The notes beneath the pieces are model-generated. The model was not told the origin of the DNA. It saw nothing but the letters and a program-made list of their open reading frames with translations, and made no database searches. From Odontocerum albicorne (lineage: Eukaryota > Arthropoda > Insecta > Trichoptera > Odontoceridae): a DNA stretch of 64,000 bases. A program made the position numbers and the translations under genes. This document shows positions 20,580-33,110 of the stretch, piece by piece; the stretch's first letter is position 1, and every line of letters begins with the position of its first letter. The stretch lies in NCBI GenBank assembly GCA_949825065.1, contig OX463864.1:15885327-15949326 (forward strand), written 5' to 3'.

Positions 20580-21560
20580 TCTATCTTCCTGATAGCTAAA
20601 GGGGTACTTTTGTTGTATTCCTATGACTTGTTAGCGAAAAACTGATCAAGTGATTTTGGCAGGAGCTCAAATTCGGTAAATTTACAGCATTAAGAGAGTT
20701 TTGCAATGATCGAAACAAATTATAGTCGGAAGGTGCATGGTCCGGATTATATGATAGATGTACTTAAATGTCACAGCCAAGTTGCAACAATTTTTGCCAG
20801 GCGACCATAAAAATGTGTGGTCTGACTTTGTCATGCCGAAACACAACACCTTTTCTATTGACCAACCCTGGTATCTTCTTGTTGATTTACTTGCTTCAAT
20901 TTTATCAATCGTTAACGGTACTTATAAGAATTAATAGCTTGTTTCGATGGCAACAGCTCATGGTACATGATACCCTTCCAGTCCCACTAGATACACAGCA
21001 TTACTTTCTTTGGGTGCACTTTAATCTTTCTGATCATCTGTGCTAGCTCACCCCAATGTGATAATAATATTTTTTCTCTATGGTTATAAATAATCCACTT
21101 TACATTGCCAGTGATGACTTGTTGTATAAAAAAAGTTGTTTTAATTGCATTTAAGTAGCGAGTCGCAGGTAGAAAATCAGTTATTTTTTCGCTTAGTTAA
21201 TACGATTCCCAAATATCAAACTTGTTGACCATTCCAAGCTTACGTAAATATTGCGAGACAGTAACGGCGGTAATGTTTCATTCCTGACCGATTTCACATG
21301 TCTTCAAATGGCGGTCTCTACCAATCATTGCTTTGATTTTATCCACATCTGTTGTGACAGGATGTCCAGGGTGAAATACATTTTTGACATCAATGTTTCC
21401 CTCTCTAAATCTCCAGAACCACTTTTTGCGCATCAAATCATCTAAAGCATTTACTCCGTATACAGCACAAATTTGTGATTTACTCCGTATATAGCACAAA
21501 TTTGTGATTTACTCCGTATACAGCACAAATTTGCTGCCTTTTTGGAAGTACAAAAGATGT
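20580..21560 (-). pseudogene. mariner transposase, degenerate
   Basis: The minus strand keeps MRKKWFWRFREGNIDVKNVF, HPGHPVTTDVDKIKAMIGRD and RHLKTCEIGQE (N-terminal HTH half), and then, through many stops, KESNAVYL and NQGWSIEKVLCFGMTKSDHT, which stand where the central and catalytic parts belong. A 29-bp triplet repeat (CTCCGTATACAGCACAAATT) at 21453-21533 interrupts the N-terminal end. Terminal repeats were not located. Confidence 0.7.
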
Positions 21561-22022
21561 TCTTTATTTTCTGACATGTTTAAAAATTTAAAAAAAAATG
21601 CTAGGACTCCGACTAGAGTAAAATTTTATTAAAAAGCCTGTTGAAATGTCACCTTTTAAATGGCATAATATTTGTGCTCGTGAATATGGCAACGGGTCGA
21701 AGAAATAATGCCACCAAGCTAAAAAAAAATGGAACGAATATATTTTACAACCATAAACATTACGATCACTCTGTCATAACACGAGCTGCTTAAGAGTTTC
21801 TAAGGGTTAACCATGAACTGTCTATACCAATGATTTTCAAAGCGGGCGGACTATACACTTGGAGGCGCTAGAAGACTCAAAAGGGGCAAAGAATACAAAT
21901 CGATACCTCCCACGCATAAAGTCTTATGTTCAAATATTTTCCAAATATATCACAGCTAAATTGACAAATTCATTTTGATACGAAAAAATTACCATTTTTC
22001 TTAAAAATAAAACTACTGTTAA

Positions 22023-22267
22023 CACATTCACTGCGTATAAAATGTCATACAGAGATGCTGAAAATTCGCGAATTTTTGAAAACCCATAACTTTGTTAAAA
22101 ATCAAATTCTACTTTCTATTGAAACATCATATACAAGTGTATTCCTTCGTGTCTTCAAAACACATGAAATCGGCGACGAATCCTTATCGGGAGACGTTTA
22201 TGAGTGCACTCAACATTCAAGGCTATTTTGTATGGACACGGGAGCCGTGTTCGACGCAGTGAACGTG
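22023..22267. mobile_element. piggyBac-like MITE with TTAA flanks
   Basis: 245 bp between TTAA at 22019-22022 and 22268-22271. Ends CACATTCACTGCGT and ACGCAGTGAACGTG are inverted repeats. The open frame across it is not supported by any similarity. Confidence 0.85.
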
Positions 22268-22279
22268 TTAAGTCTCGTT

Positions 22280-23510
22280 TCCAGACATACGACTTTATGT
22301 GTACAAAAATTTAAATTTCAATGTATCAGTTTTGTCCCAATTATAACGGAGGGGAAGCACTGTTGAATATGCTCCAAAAGGGGGTGATAGTCTGAAAAAG
22401 CTTGGAGAACATTGGTATACAATTGTTGTACAATTTATTCTGACAGTGTATCAAATCAGCTGTTGGTTGATTGAAGTGAAGTTGGCGCAAACAAGCTCGT
22501 AGTATGAATGCAGTTATATGGGAATCATAACTGGCATTCACATTGTGTAATTTTTAAATGTTTTTATTTAACTGTATTTTTATGGTTAGTAAAACAAAGC
22601 ACAATTTTTTTTAATCCTATAGTAAAAATATTAATTATTTAGTCAAATCTGATAAAATTTTGTAAATATATTTATGAATTATTATTTTATGCTTTGATTC
22701 AAAAACAAATCTGATTTTCTTTATCCAATGAAATTGTTTATTTTGTTTTTATGCTAAATATATTTTCTTTGATAAATTCATATTATCAGTTTTAAAAAAA
22801 CTAAATATCATATTTTACAAATTCATAAATCGCCATTTAATCAAAGATATAACTTTACTAATCTAAGTTTAGTATCCGTATTTTTAATCTATGAAAAAAT
22901 ACAACAATTCAGAATGTAACAATTTATTAGATATTTCTTCGAGTAGTTCACACTCAAAAGACTTTTATCGCTTCATTTTTTCTATATGAATAGAATTCAA
23001 TAGATCACTTAAAATGTTAGCTATTAATATTATCACTATATTAGAATTTTCAAATATATATTGTAATTTCAATATAGAATTGAAAATTCTTATAATTTTT
23101 AATGATATATATTTTATAATTTATCACAATAAATTAGTATTTTTGACAAAATTTTAAATAAACAATACAGTTAGGCTTTTTTAAACATTTTTAATATAAA
23201 ATTGCCAGTATGCAAAATTGTTTATATTTTTTGTAAAATAACAGCACAGTAATTGAGATAGTGAGAGGGTACTTATTTGGCCTTTAATTACAATAGCTTT
23301 ATACGCAATAGGTTTTGTACAAACATACAATAATATCGATTTAATATTTATATTCAAAGTTGTATTTAAAATATAGCATAACGCTAGCCATGTTCTGAAA
23401 CCTTGCACTTGCGTTCACATATTAATTGAGTCAATGGGTCAAAAATATTTGGGCATGATTTCATTACAGACTGATTAAATCGAAATATGAATGAAGACCC
23501 AAAAATTAAC
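22280..23510. other. AT-rich stretch, nothing recognised
   Basis: Very AT-rich (long A/T runs between 22550 and 23170) and without recognisable element ends, tandem repeats or protein similarity. Confidence 0.5.
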
Positions 23511-23512
23511 AA

Positions 23513-23695
23513 CAGGTATGTCAAACTCATTTTACACTACGGGCCACATGTTATCAATACTAAAAAAAAAATCAAAATAGAAATGAATTAATTTCTTTCA
23601 AAATAACTAGTTAATGTAATTTTCTATATTATCTTAAAATCTTTTTCTCGTCTAGTCTCGGCAAATCGCAGAATTATTGTTATTTGACATACCTG
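23513..23695. mobile_element. Possible hAT-type MITE
   Basis: 183 bp with ends CAGGTATGTCAAA and TTTGACATACCTG, and an internal ACGGGCCACATG typical of hAT elements of this class. No 8-bp target duplication is visible. Confidence 0.5.
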
Positions 23696-23929
23696 ATGTA
23701 CAGATTTGTAGGAAAAACTTTTCTCGTGAAATTTTACAGTGATTCCCTTTAAGTTCTCTTCAAAGCTCTCAGCTTGAGACACCATGCACTTGTTCGAACA
23801 CTTCTGTTCCTAGAAACGTTCCATATTTATCATCTTTCCGTTCCCTGTGTCTTATTTGTTACAAAAACTTAAAATGTTTCTAAAGAATATTTGCAACAGT
23901 TATAAGGGAGGGCCGGAAAGTGTCTGAAT

Positions 23930-24262
23930 GACACTTCTTCTTCTTCTTCGATGGATCTACAGCTCATATCGGGCCTTGGCCTCCATCAATCCTCGCCTCC
24001 AACTCCTCCTGTCTCCCGCCGCGGCCCTCCAATCTCTCACTTGTAATAGTTGGGCCGCGTCCTTTTTCACCTTATCTTCCCATCGCAGTCTAGGTCTACC
24101 GACCTTTCTTCTTCCGTCCGGATGTCCCTCAAGGATCCTCTTAGGTACCCGTGATGACGACATTCTCTGCACATGCCCAGCCTATCTCAGTCTAGCATGT
24201 ACAGAGAGCCTGGGAACTTTATAGATGTTAAACAGCTCATCATTGTATCTTATTCTCCAGGT
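23930..24262 (-). pseudogene. LINE reverse transcriptase C-terminus with AAG-rich tail
   Basis: The minus strand reads WRIRYNDELFNIYKVPRL, then AGHVQRMSSSRVPKRILEG, HPDGRRKVGRPRLRWEDKVK and DWRAAAGDRRSWRRGLMEAK before a stop. GRPRLRW.D and the W..AA.DR..WR motif mark the end of an RTE/Jockey-type LINE. The copy is truncated at about 24262 and ends in GAAGAAGAAGAAG. Confidence 0.88.
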
Positions 24263-24731
24263 TTCAATCTGAAATCAACTTGTTTGGCATGGCTTCCAGT
24301 TTTTACGAATTCGTTGCATCAAATCTACAACGCAAATATACCGTAATGAGGGAATACCAGGAGGTATATCTTAATGAAGTGCTATTAATGCACATGAGTG
24401 TTTCCTGCCTTCGTCCAACTCGCCTTAGATCACAACGAGCTTTCTTGATTGAGGAACAACTTTAAACTGAGAAGAATGTAAGTTCACCAGATAACTGGTG
24501 GCAGAAGTGGAATCGGCACTCTCCACCTTCAAGGATTTGACCTACCACAAAAATTGTAATTTACCCTAAATCATCTTAATGTGACCATGGTTGATGTGCA
24601 CACTCTCACATAGGTGGGTTTTCTTTGATTCCCCGTTATACTTATGTGAAATGGTCCAGACTGTCGGTCACATTGTGAAAGAGCGTCCAATATATTCATT
24701 CCTAGGAGGATTGGAGGAGAACCATCGGGCT

Positions 24732-25809
24732 AATCTTGAGGCTGTGTCATGAATGAGAAACCTAAACATCTGACCGTGAAAATCTTGAGGCTGTGTCATG
24801 AATGAGAAACCTAAACATCTGACCGTGAAAATCTTGAGGCTGTGTCATGAATGAGAAACCTAAACATCTGACCGTGAAAATCTTGAGGCTGTGTCATGAA
24901 TGAGAAACCTAAACATCTGACCGTGAAAATCTTGAGGCTGTGTCATGAATGAGAAACCTAAACATCTGACCGTGAAAATCTTGAGGCTGTGTCATGAATG
25001 AGAAACCTAAACATCTGACCTTGAAAATCTTGAGGCTGTGTCATGAATGAGAAACCTAAACATCTGACCGTGAAAATCTTGAGGCTGTGTCATGAATGAG
25101 AAACCTAAACATCTGATCGTGAAAATCTTGAGGCTGTGTCATGAATGAGAAACCTAAACATCTGACCGTGAAAATCTTGAGGCTGTGTCATGAATGAGAA
25201 ACCTAAACATCTGACCGTGAAAATCTTGAGGCTGTGTCATGAATGAGAAACCTAAACATCTGACCGTGATAATCTTGAGGCTGTGTCATGAATGAGAAAC
25301 CTAAACATCTGACCGTGAAAATCTTGAGGCTGTGTCATGAATGAGAAACCTAAACATCTGACCGTGAAAATCTTGAGGCTGTGTCATGAATGAGAAACCT
25401 AAACATCTGACCGTGAAAATCTTGAGGCTGTGTCATGAATGAGAAACCTAAACATCTGACCGTGAAAATCTTGAGGCTGTGACATGAATGAGAAACCTAA
25501 ACATCTGATCGTGAAAATCTTGAGGCTGTGTCATGAATGAGAAACCTAAACATCTGACCGTGAAAATCTTGAGGCTGTGTCATGAATGAGAAACCTAAAC
25601 ATCTGACCGTGAAAATCTTGAGGCTGTGTCATGAATGAGAAACCTAAACATCTGACCGTGAAAATCTTGAGGCTGTGTCATGAATGAGAAACCTAAACAT
25701 CTGACCGTGAAAATCTTGAGGCTGTGTCATGAATGAGAAACCTAAACATCTGACCGTGAAAATCTTGAGGCTGTGTCATGAATGAGAAACCTAAACATCT
25801 GACCGTGAA
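24732..25809. repeat. Minisatellite, 49 bp x 22
   Basis: 1078 bp, exactly 22 units of 49 bp. The unit contains AATCTTGAGGCTGTGTCATG, AATGAGAAACCTAAACATC and TGACCGTGAA. Only isolated point variants occur (GACCTTG, GATCGTG twice, GTGATAAT, GTGACATG). There are no spacers and no open frame across the array. Confidence 0.98.
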
Positions 25810-26401
25810 AAACCATATGAGATAAGGATTTGCAAATATGCAAGATAGATTCTACATATGGTCAAAAAAATATTGTCTACAAGAAATGTTTATTAAAATT
25901 AGGTGAAGTGCTGAACAAGTCTACGGCGTCTCATTTCAACTGTAGGCAAACTCGAGAGTGTTGCTGTGAGTTTTATTGTTTAAAGTTTTTTCAACAATTT
26001 CAAGAACCTCCCTTGTACTTGGATTTTTTTATTCAAAATTTATATACAGTAATCTCTCCATTTACACAGGTAATTTGTTCTAGGAAAACAGAATGTGAAA
26101 ATCGAAACCATTTAAATGAAGCCATTGAATTCTATGTATAAACTTTTACATTTTTTCTAGATATTCTATTCTTCCTTAGTTAAAAAAGCTTTAGTTATTT
26201 TTTTAATAAATCTATGTAAGAGGTTACTTTATACGAACTGATTTATTTATAAAAAGAAAAAAATTACAGAACTTACAATTCGCTTAACCTATTCAAAATC
26301 ACTCTTGTTGAATAAATTTTCCATTGTTACTGTTGTTGCTTTTACAGTGATTATATGAAAACTAGCTGAGGATATGTGATAACAATGACTAAATACTTGT
26401 T

Positions 26402-27616
26402 ATAGTTCAGAAATTCTACGATGGGTCCTGTGGCGTTTTAAACGTCATGTCTCAAAGGGATGGGGTAAAATCGTTTTTTTTTTTTTACAAATCAAATAAT
26501 TTTTTTATAAATCGAAAAATTGTTTTTCTCTAAACTGACGTTTTAATTCCTTATTTTCATTATACTGACTTTCTAATGTATTGTATGATTTGTATCTATC
26601 TTTAAATAGGTCAAGATCCACTATGAATTAATACTAATTACGAACATTTCATTTTAGGTATAAAAATATCGAAAATCCAATTATCGAATACTCCATCCCT
26701 AGCTAATGCGGACTAACGTAGTGACTTTTGACAAACATCACCAAATATTATTTGATTTTAACCCTTCCCTTACGGTGATAAAAATAATACGCGTGATCCG
26801 GTGTTGGGTAGTGAGTACGCAATAAAAAATTAGTGATTTTAAATCGGAAAAATAAGAACATTCATAGATAATCCCCTTAATTAATTATAATTGAAGTTAA
26901 AAATTATAATAATTGAGATTTATTTGCTGAAAAAATTAAAAAACCATTTGAAAACATTAAAAAACGCTCACGGAATGGGCGTACGTCTAACCGATTTGCA
27001 AGCCTAGAGGCTACTAGTGGCGCGGAACGTCAGTCGCATACCCCGGCGCTTACGCCTTTGCTTGCAACGTTGAGACAATTCAGGTTCTCGCAATTCAGTC
27101 TAGTATGCAAGAGTGAGATGCGAATATAGTGTCGCACTTCCCGCATACTATTCACCTATAGTCAAGACGAGGCACTCGCAGCATTTAAATGCGAATTTGT
27201 TTTCGATCTTTACAAAACACCTCGATGTAGTCGATAAATTCTGATTATTATTAATATTATTTTTTAAATCAATGCGTAAATATATTATAAAGGAATACCT
27301 AAAATCTTAACCTTGTATTTATTATATTTATAGAGATATTGATGGTTATTAGAAGCAACGTGTAGAAGATACCCAACACAGGGAAGGAAAGGTTAACAAA
27401 CTGCTACATTTTTGCTAATTTATAACAAGATGTATTAATTTGTCATTATTGTTAGTTTTTTGTAATGTATTTACCTAAATAACTTGCTATTTATTAGAAT
27501 TGAGGCTTATATTAAAGTTGATAAAATAATTCAAATTAATGAACGTCGTTACAAGGTTGTATTAGGGCAAATTTGTCAACTGTCAAAGGACCCATCCTAG
27601 AATTTCCAAAGTATAA
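26402..27616. repeat. Foldback MITE (family of 47325-47543), interrupted
   Basis: The left terminus TATAGTTCAGAAATTCTA and the right part (from AATGTATTTACCTAAATAAC to CCTAGAATTTCCAAAGTATA) match the family at 1-142 and 47325-47543. A TTAA element at 26762-27392 splits it. The left half is more diverged than the right. Confidence 0.6.
26762..27392. mobile_element. piggyBac-like element with TTAA flanks, 631 bp, copy 1
   Basis: Flanked by TTAA at 26758-26761 and 27393-27396. Ends are CCCTTCCCTTACGGTG and CAGGGAAGGAAAGG, followed inward by GGTGTTGGG and CCCAACAC. A reversed copy with nearly the same content lies at 48561-49421. No transposase frame is visible. Confidence 0.85.
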
Positions 27617-28992
27617 TTGTTACATCTACTTACATTCTATCCCATCACGCTAAGTTGATGCATATTATTAATCATCACGCGTCTCTCATTTTGGTTTTGT
27701 CAATCTTCGTTAGAGATCTTTGATCTACGTTCCTCATTAAGAGATTGTCTTTGTTTAACATTTATAGTTTTTCACCGTAACCATTGTTATTTTTCTGCAC
27801 TTTGCAGCAACACCATTTCCAGGCATTTTTAGTTGCATATTTTCCTTTATAAAGTTTAAAAGTTAACGGTCACACCGAATGTTATTAATTTTATGCATTC
27901 GATACGAGAAAAATTAAGGTTTTATCACTTTAAAACATCAACAAATTGTGTGATATTTTACTTAATAACTATCTTATTTTTCAGTGTGTGTGTACTCAAA
28001 ATGTGCAAATGACAATAAATATGTAATACTTTCATTTGTGCTGTAAAAAAGTACAAAACAACAGTTCAATTTAAAAAATAAATGACCTAATTTAATATCG
28101 AAAGTACCTACCTTACAATTACCGACTTGTTTTGTTTTGATAGCACATGTTTCGAAATTGGAATACTCACATTTAGCAGTAGCTTCTGCATATATGTTTT
28201 TGTTTCATTTTCATGTCACAGTATGTTTTTTTTCATTTTTGACTTCAAGGTATTAGGCAAATTATGTATTAAGATGGATATCTCTATTATGAATTTTGAA
28301 TTTCGAACAGAATAAACTTTGTTCAAGTGAACTAACATAAATGGAGGGATTACCGTATAGCAAGGTAGTTTCAGAACATAAACATTTTATGAAATATTTT
28401 TAAATGAATAATGATAGCAAGGTATAGTTGTAATAAACACATGTAGCCATCGATTGTCACGAGGATAGTGTTATTTAGGTTATATTTTAACATGGTCACA
28501 AGGCTGGCCAATACGAAGAAAGAAAACGTGTCAAAATGTATAAATTATGGTGCAGATAAAAACAATTTCAACCAAATCTTTTTGTATGTGACTAAAATTT
28601 ATAATTAGTGCCATCCTCTGTGGAAGATTAGAGATCATTAAAACTATTTTCACTTTGCAAACTAAATAACTGCTCGCCGCAGGATACAGAAAGTCAATCC
28701 ATCACATAGTATTCCCCGTTTCACTATATAATGTTTCTGGTTCTCCCAATTCCTGTTTGGAACCTGTTAACAGATTTCCATGTTCTCCAGGGTGGTTCAG
28801 AGTCATGTGATAATGCCTTTACCTGCTGTGGCCCGATATTCCTCTCCACTCCTTCATCCTAGTAACATCAGTCTGATTTGCCAAAGGCTTATGTCTGAAT
28901 TGATGGTTCGGTCTAAATACAAATTTTTAACCTTAAAATTTCGCAATTTATATTCAAAGTCGCTAATGAAACCATGGAGCTCCCTTATTTAA

Positions 28993-29234
28993 CCCTTTTA
29001 ATCCCACGGGGCCGATCGTCGGTCCCAACTGGTGTATTGGAAAAATCCCACGGGACCGATCATCGGCCTCAAAGTGTTCATACTCGTACAAGTTTTTATG
29101 TTGAGTATATATTTTTTGTAACTTTGAGAATCGTTCTCTTTTAAAATAATGCATTTAAAACTAAATATTAACTGAGATAAAAAATAAAATATAAACTACT
29201 GTTTTTTTGCCAAAATATGCTGGGATTAAAAGGG
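28993..29234. mobile_element. piggyBac-like MITE with TTAA flanks
   Basis: 242 bp between TTAA at 28989-28992 and 29235-29238. Ends CCCTTTTAATCCCA and TGGGATTAAAAGGG are perfect inverted repeats. A CCCACGGGRCCGATCRTCGG motif is repeated directly near the left end. Confidence 0.9.
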
Positions 29235-29348
29235 TTAAGGAAGATACAGCAAATTTGTATGAAATTCAACTTGAAACAATTTTTTTTTTTTCAATAAAAA
29301 GAATAATCAAGATTTAGTCTTTAATGTTAAGATTAGGATCGGACTGTG

Positions 29349-29712
29349 AGGTGCGTGGACGTGCGGTAACGCACTGGACTTCCGTGCGGAAGGTCGTCGG
29401 TTCAAACCCCACGCTGTGTTACACCCCTCGAAAGACACAGGTATTTTTTCTGCCTAGTATTCGAAATATAAGTATACCTATGACTTTGGTCTATTCTTCC
29501 AAAAAGGAAAAAAAACATGCCGTTGTGCTCTGATTGTCTCACTTCAGTGTACCATCGGAGCCAGTACAGCGGTGTAGCTGGTGAGTTTGCTGGTGTGTAA
29601 CAGCTCACTCATTTAAAAAAAAACTCCACGGTACAGCGTCGCTTTCTAATTGAATTGAGGTTGGAATGGCGAGAGGATCTTCGACCACAAGGCTAAGCAA
29701 CGACGATGGCGT
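29349..29712 (+). mobile_element. tRNA-derived SINE, family B, complete copy
   Basis: The tRNA-like head carries a B box GGTTCAAACCC (29399-29409), with GTGCGGTAACGCACTGGAC upstream as the A-box region. The body holds CTCGAAAGACACAGGTA, TGCTCTGATTGTCTCACTTC, CCAGTACAGCGGTGTAG and GGTTGGAATGGCGAGAGG. It is the intact reference for the split copy at 1222-2172 and the head-only copy at 46395-46567. Confidence 0.85.
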
Positions 29713-29954
29713 GAATTGGACTATAAATTTGAGACTTACTGATCTTGATAAAACGTGCCTTTATCCAGGCATGTGTTCTGTGGTTTCATTACCGACTATA
29801 TTATTTATTTGGGTCAGACTATGAATCCAGACCTAAGCCTCTAGAACAATCTAGGGGCTGAGAACCATTTATTATATTATCGCCTAAGATTACAGTGTGC
29901 TGTCTCTAGTTAGCAGCATAAAATGTTGTTCACTTAAGGACTTTATAGGACATA

Positions 29955-30138
29955 TTGTAAAAATTTAGATATCTTCATTCCTTCGTGACATACAAAATGA
30001 TTGTAACAATTCAGATATCTTTATTCCTTCGTGACATACAAAATGATTGTAAAAATTTAGATATCTTCATTCTTTCGTGACATACAAAAAGATTGCAACA
30101 ATTTAGATATCTTCATTCTTTCGTGACATACAAAAAGA
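29955..30138. repeat. Minisatellite, 46 bp x 4
   Basis: Units contain TTTAGATATCTTCATTC, TTTCGTGACATACAAAA and GATTGTAA, with phase marks GATATCTT at 29968, 30014, 30060 and 30106. Confidence 0.92.
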
Positions 30139-30902
30139 TTTGGCAAAGAATTGCATACAATGATATTGCAAACAGAATATGGATATCGAGGAACAATAAT
30201 GCATACAGAATTTGTCTTATAAGATTGAGTAGATGTTATATTTATATAAACTGTAAAATATATATTTAAGAATAATGTGGAGCATTTATTTGATATTCAT
30301 TTGTGTAAATTCTTAATATTATTTATTGTAAAATTAAAATACTTATAATACTTAACTGGAAGACGCCAAGTCCTGTCTCGTTCAAGCCTGTGAACAGAGC
30401 TTACGTAGTTCTTGAAATTTTTCACTAGAAATGCTGCGAATGTTAATTTTGAAAACTGTTATTCGTAAAACGCTGTTTCTCCACTTAGTAAGGTATATTA
30501 AAATTATTGTCTGACCGTGTTACAATATTATCTTCATGTGTTAATTGGTAGGGAATATTTTAATAAATTCGTCCATTTCGCGGGGTTTTTTTATAAGGAT
30601 CCAGGAATTCATTATTGTTTTTTTTTGTGTGGTGACTAGAAATTCTATATTATCTACCCTAACATTGATGTAGGTATGAGTAAATAAATAAGAAAGTTCT
30701 GCGCCCAAATTAACATTCAGCCTCGAAATTCTCCAGGTCGGCCTTGCGCAGAAATGTTATAAAACTCCTTCTAGATTGGCCCACTGTGCCTCCCATGTTA
30801 GGCGGAGATAGCGTTCTCTATGTATCTTAAATGGAATATCAAACAATGAAACTGTTTTCTTAACATACAATGAACAACTCAATATTGTTTTAAATATATT
30901 AA

Positions 30903-31488
30903 CACGTTCAATGCGATCAAATTATTAAGGTAATTCACACGTGTGGCTGACTAATTATTAAAATTTAGACAAAAATTGCTTGACTTGAAATCACTTGACG
31001 TACACGCGTTCCGCTCGAAGTATATTTGAACTCTGGTGAATATTTGTGTGTGCTAATACTAATAAACTAAACATCCATGCGTTGCTACGAATTGAGTATG
31101 TGTATACAATTTCAACGCACTAGGAGTGGTAATAGTATCTGGTTTGCATACGAAAATGTTTTAGGTGCGTTGTTACCACCCGACGGTTGCCAAGAAGAAC
31201 GCACTAGGCGCGATGTTACCACCCGACGGTTGCCAAGAAGAACGCACTAGGCGCGTTGTTAGCACCCGACGGTTGCCAAGAAGAACGCACTAGGCGTGTT
31301 GTTAGCATCCGACGGTTGCCAAGAAGAACGCACTAGGCGCGTTGTTAGCACCTGACGGTTGCGAAGAAGAACGCACTAGGTGCATTGTTAGCACCCGACG
31401 GTTGCCAAGAAGAACGCACTAGGTGCGTTGTTAGCACCCGACGGTTTCCAAGAAGAACGCACTAGGCGCGTTGTTAACATTGAACGTG
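30903..31488. mobile_element. piggyBac-like element with TTAA flanks and internal minisatellite
   Basis: 586 bp between TTAA at 30899-30902 and 31489-31492. Ends CACGTTCAATG and CATTGAACGTG are perfect inverted repeats. Positions 31163-31475 are a 43-bp tandem array (six full units and two partial) with CGCACTAGGCGCGTTGTTAG and CACCCGACGGTTGCCAAG. Confidence 0.92.
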
Positions 31489-32249
31489 TTAAATAGACTG
31501 TATTAAACACATGTTTAAATTAATTAATGTACTTCTGAAGCGTTATTTAGTGATCTAAATTGCTCATTGGACTCTATTTTTATGTCAATTAATATTTTAG
31601 AAAAGCTAGAATATCTATCAACAGGTCTCAGTTGACACGGTCAACAAAGACCATTGTACAAACCCAACAACACGGAAGAAGACCACTTGTAAGACAATGA
31701 CCGAGACGTGAGTTGTATGGCCAATTGAGGTACGTAGGTAGGTAGAATCTCTGTAAAATACTTCAAATATCTGAATATTGAGATTTACTGATGAACCTGT
31801 ACAGTCAGTAAGTAATATTTAGAATTTACACATTTGATTAACAATTTTGATATAACAATAAAAATGTTTTCAAGTAGAATGATATAGAATAGTGGATAAT
31901 CAGTAAGATGTGTTATATTTGTCAAAGAAATACATTCCTTGTTAAAGACACATTCATCGTGTGGACTGTAATACATCAAAATGGTTTGCATATTTAAATT
32001 GAAGAATTGCACTTTTTTTATGTTAACCCCTTTCACTTCTGAGTCCCTGCACCTTAGATTGACTCCCAGCACTGAGTTTTTTTGATTTTTTTAAATTGAA
32101 TTCATATTATCACTGTAGACAAGCATTGTAAATGCTGTTAATATCTATATCAAGTTTAACTGTCATATGTTCATAAAGAAAACGCAAATGAAACAAAACA
32201 GCACTTCTGGATTTGTGTGTAGGAACTAGTCCAGACAATTTTAAAACTG

Positions 32250-33110
32250 ATTAAATGTCACTAATACTATTGAACAGTTTGTTCAAAGATTCCACAATTA
32301 GGTTAACAAAACAATGCTTCTTTTGATTATTGTGGAATTTAATTTTGGAAAGTTTTACTTTCAAATGTGTTTTGGTTAACAGAAGTAAGTAATGACAGCT
32401 CAAGATCTTATGACATTCAATCAAATCTCTATGATTTCGTCTTTGCTGTAGATTCCACAATTCGGTTAACAAAACAATGCTTCTTTTGATTATTGTGGAA
32501 TTTAATTTTGGAAAGTTTTACTTTCAAATGTGTTTTGGTTAACAGAAGTAAATAATGACTGCTCAAGATCTTATGACATTCAATCAAATCTCTATGATTT
32601 CGTCTTTGCTGTAGATTCCACAATTAGGTTAACAAAACAATGTTTCTTTTGATTATTGTGGAATTTAATTTTGGAAAGTTTTACTTTCAAATGTGTTTTG
32701 GTTAACAGAAGTAAGTAATGCTTGCTCAAGATCTTATAATATTCAATCAAATCTCTATGATTTCGTCTTTGTCGTAGTGTTGGCAACTTCAATACTTGCA
32801 GTCTATCTTCAGTGGCTCATTTTTGAGTTCTTTCAAGAAATTTAATATCCTTTGTTCAATAAGATTTCCACATTTATAAACCAAATTCTAGATAAGATCT
32901 AACATAGGTCTTATAGACTAACAAAACATTTGGTGTCATCGAACTTTTCTTTATAATGTAGAGAAGTGTGTGTCTCTTTTTAGAATATCAGTGATGTGTT
33001 CACCCTATTTAAGGTTGTTCGACATTAATTCCTAGATTATTCTGTGTACTCGACATGTCTAATGTTAGAGGGTTGTTTTACCAATATAAAGAACAGTGCA
33101 GTTTTCAGCA
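32250..33110 (-). pseudogene. CR1-like LINE reverse transcriptase C-terminus with triplication
   Basis: On the minus strand, pieces read TYVRSYLEFGL, KDIKFLERTQK, LQVLKLPTLRQRRNHRDLIE, YYKILSKHYLLLLTKTHLKV and KKHCFVNLIVES, the order of a CR1/L2-type LINE after its catalytic part. A 163-bp segment within it is present three times (32288-32776). Stops and shifts are common. Confidence 0.85.
32288..32776. repeat. Tandem triplication, 163 bp x 3
   Basis: Unit starts at 32288, 32451 and 32614 (GATTCCACAATTMGGTTAAC). The units differ at a few positions. 163 is not a multiple of three, so each junction shifts the LINE reading frame. Confidence 0.95.

Larger units (their letters stand above)
26047..28355. 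mobile_element. Tigger/pogo-like element with nested insertions
   Basis: Ends CAGTAATCTCTCCATTTA and TAAATGGAGGGATTACCG are inverted repeats flanked by TA (26045-26046, 28356-28357). Two further elements lie inside (26402-27616 and 26762-27392). No transposase was recognised in the remaining 1.1 to 1.7 kb. Confidence 0.75.

Noticed and set aside
22055..22366. 103-codon open frame
   Set aside because: Spans a TTAA MITE end and its flank; no similarity or coding bias is apparent.
24732..25809. CRISPR-like periodic array
   Set aside because: The whole 49-bp unit repeats without any variable spacer, and the setting is an insect nuclear genome, so this is a minisatellite.
29351..29415. tRNA gene
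   Set aside because: Same reasoning: the tRNA-like block continues into a repeated SINE body at 29349-29712 and 1222-2172.
30899..31492. Satellite or centromeric array
   Set aside because: The array is confined within an element with TTAA flanks and perfect inverted ends, and has only six full units.
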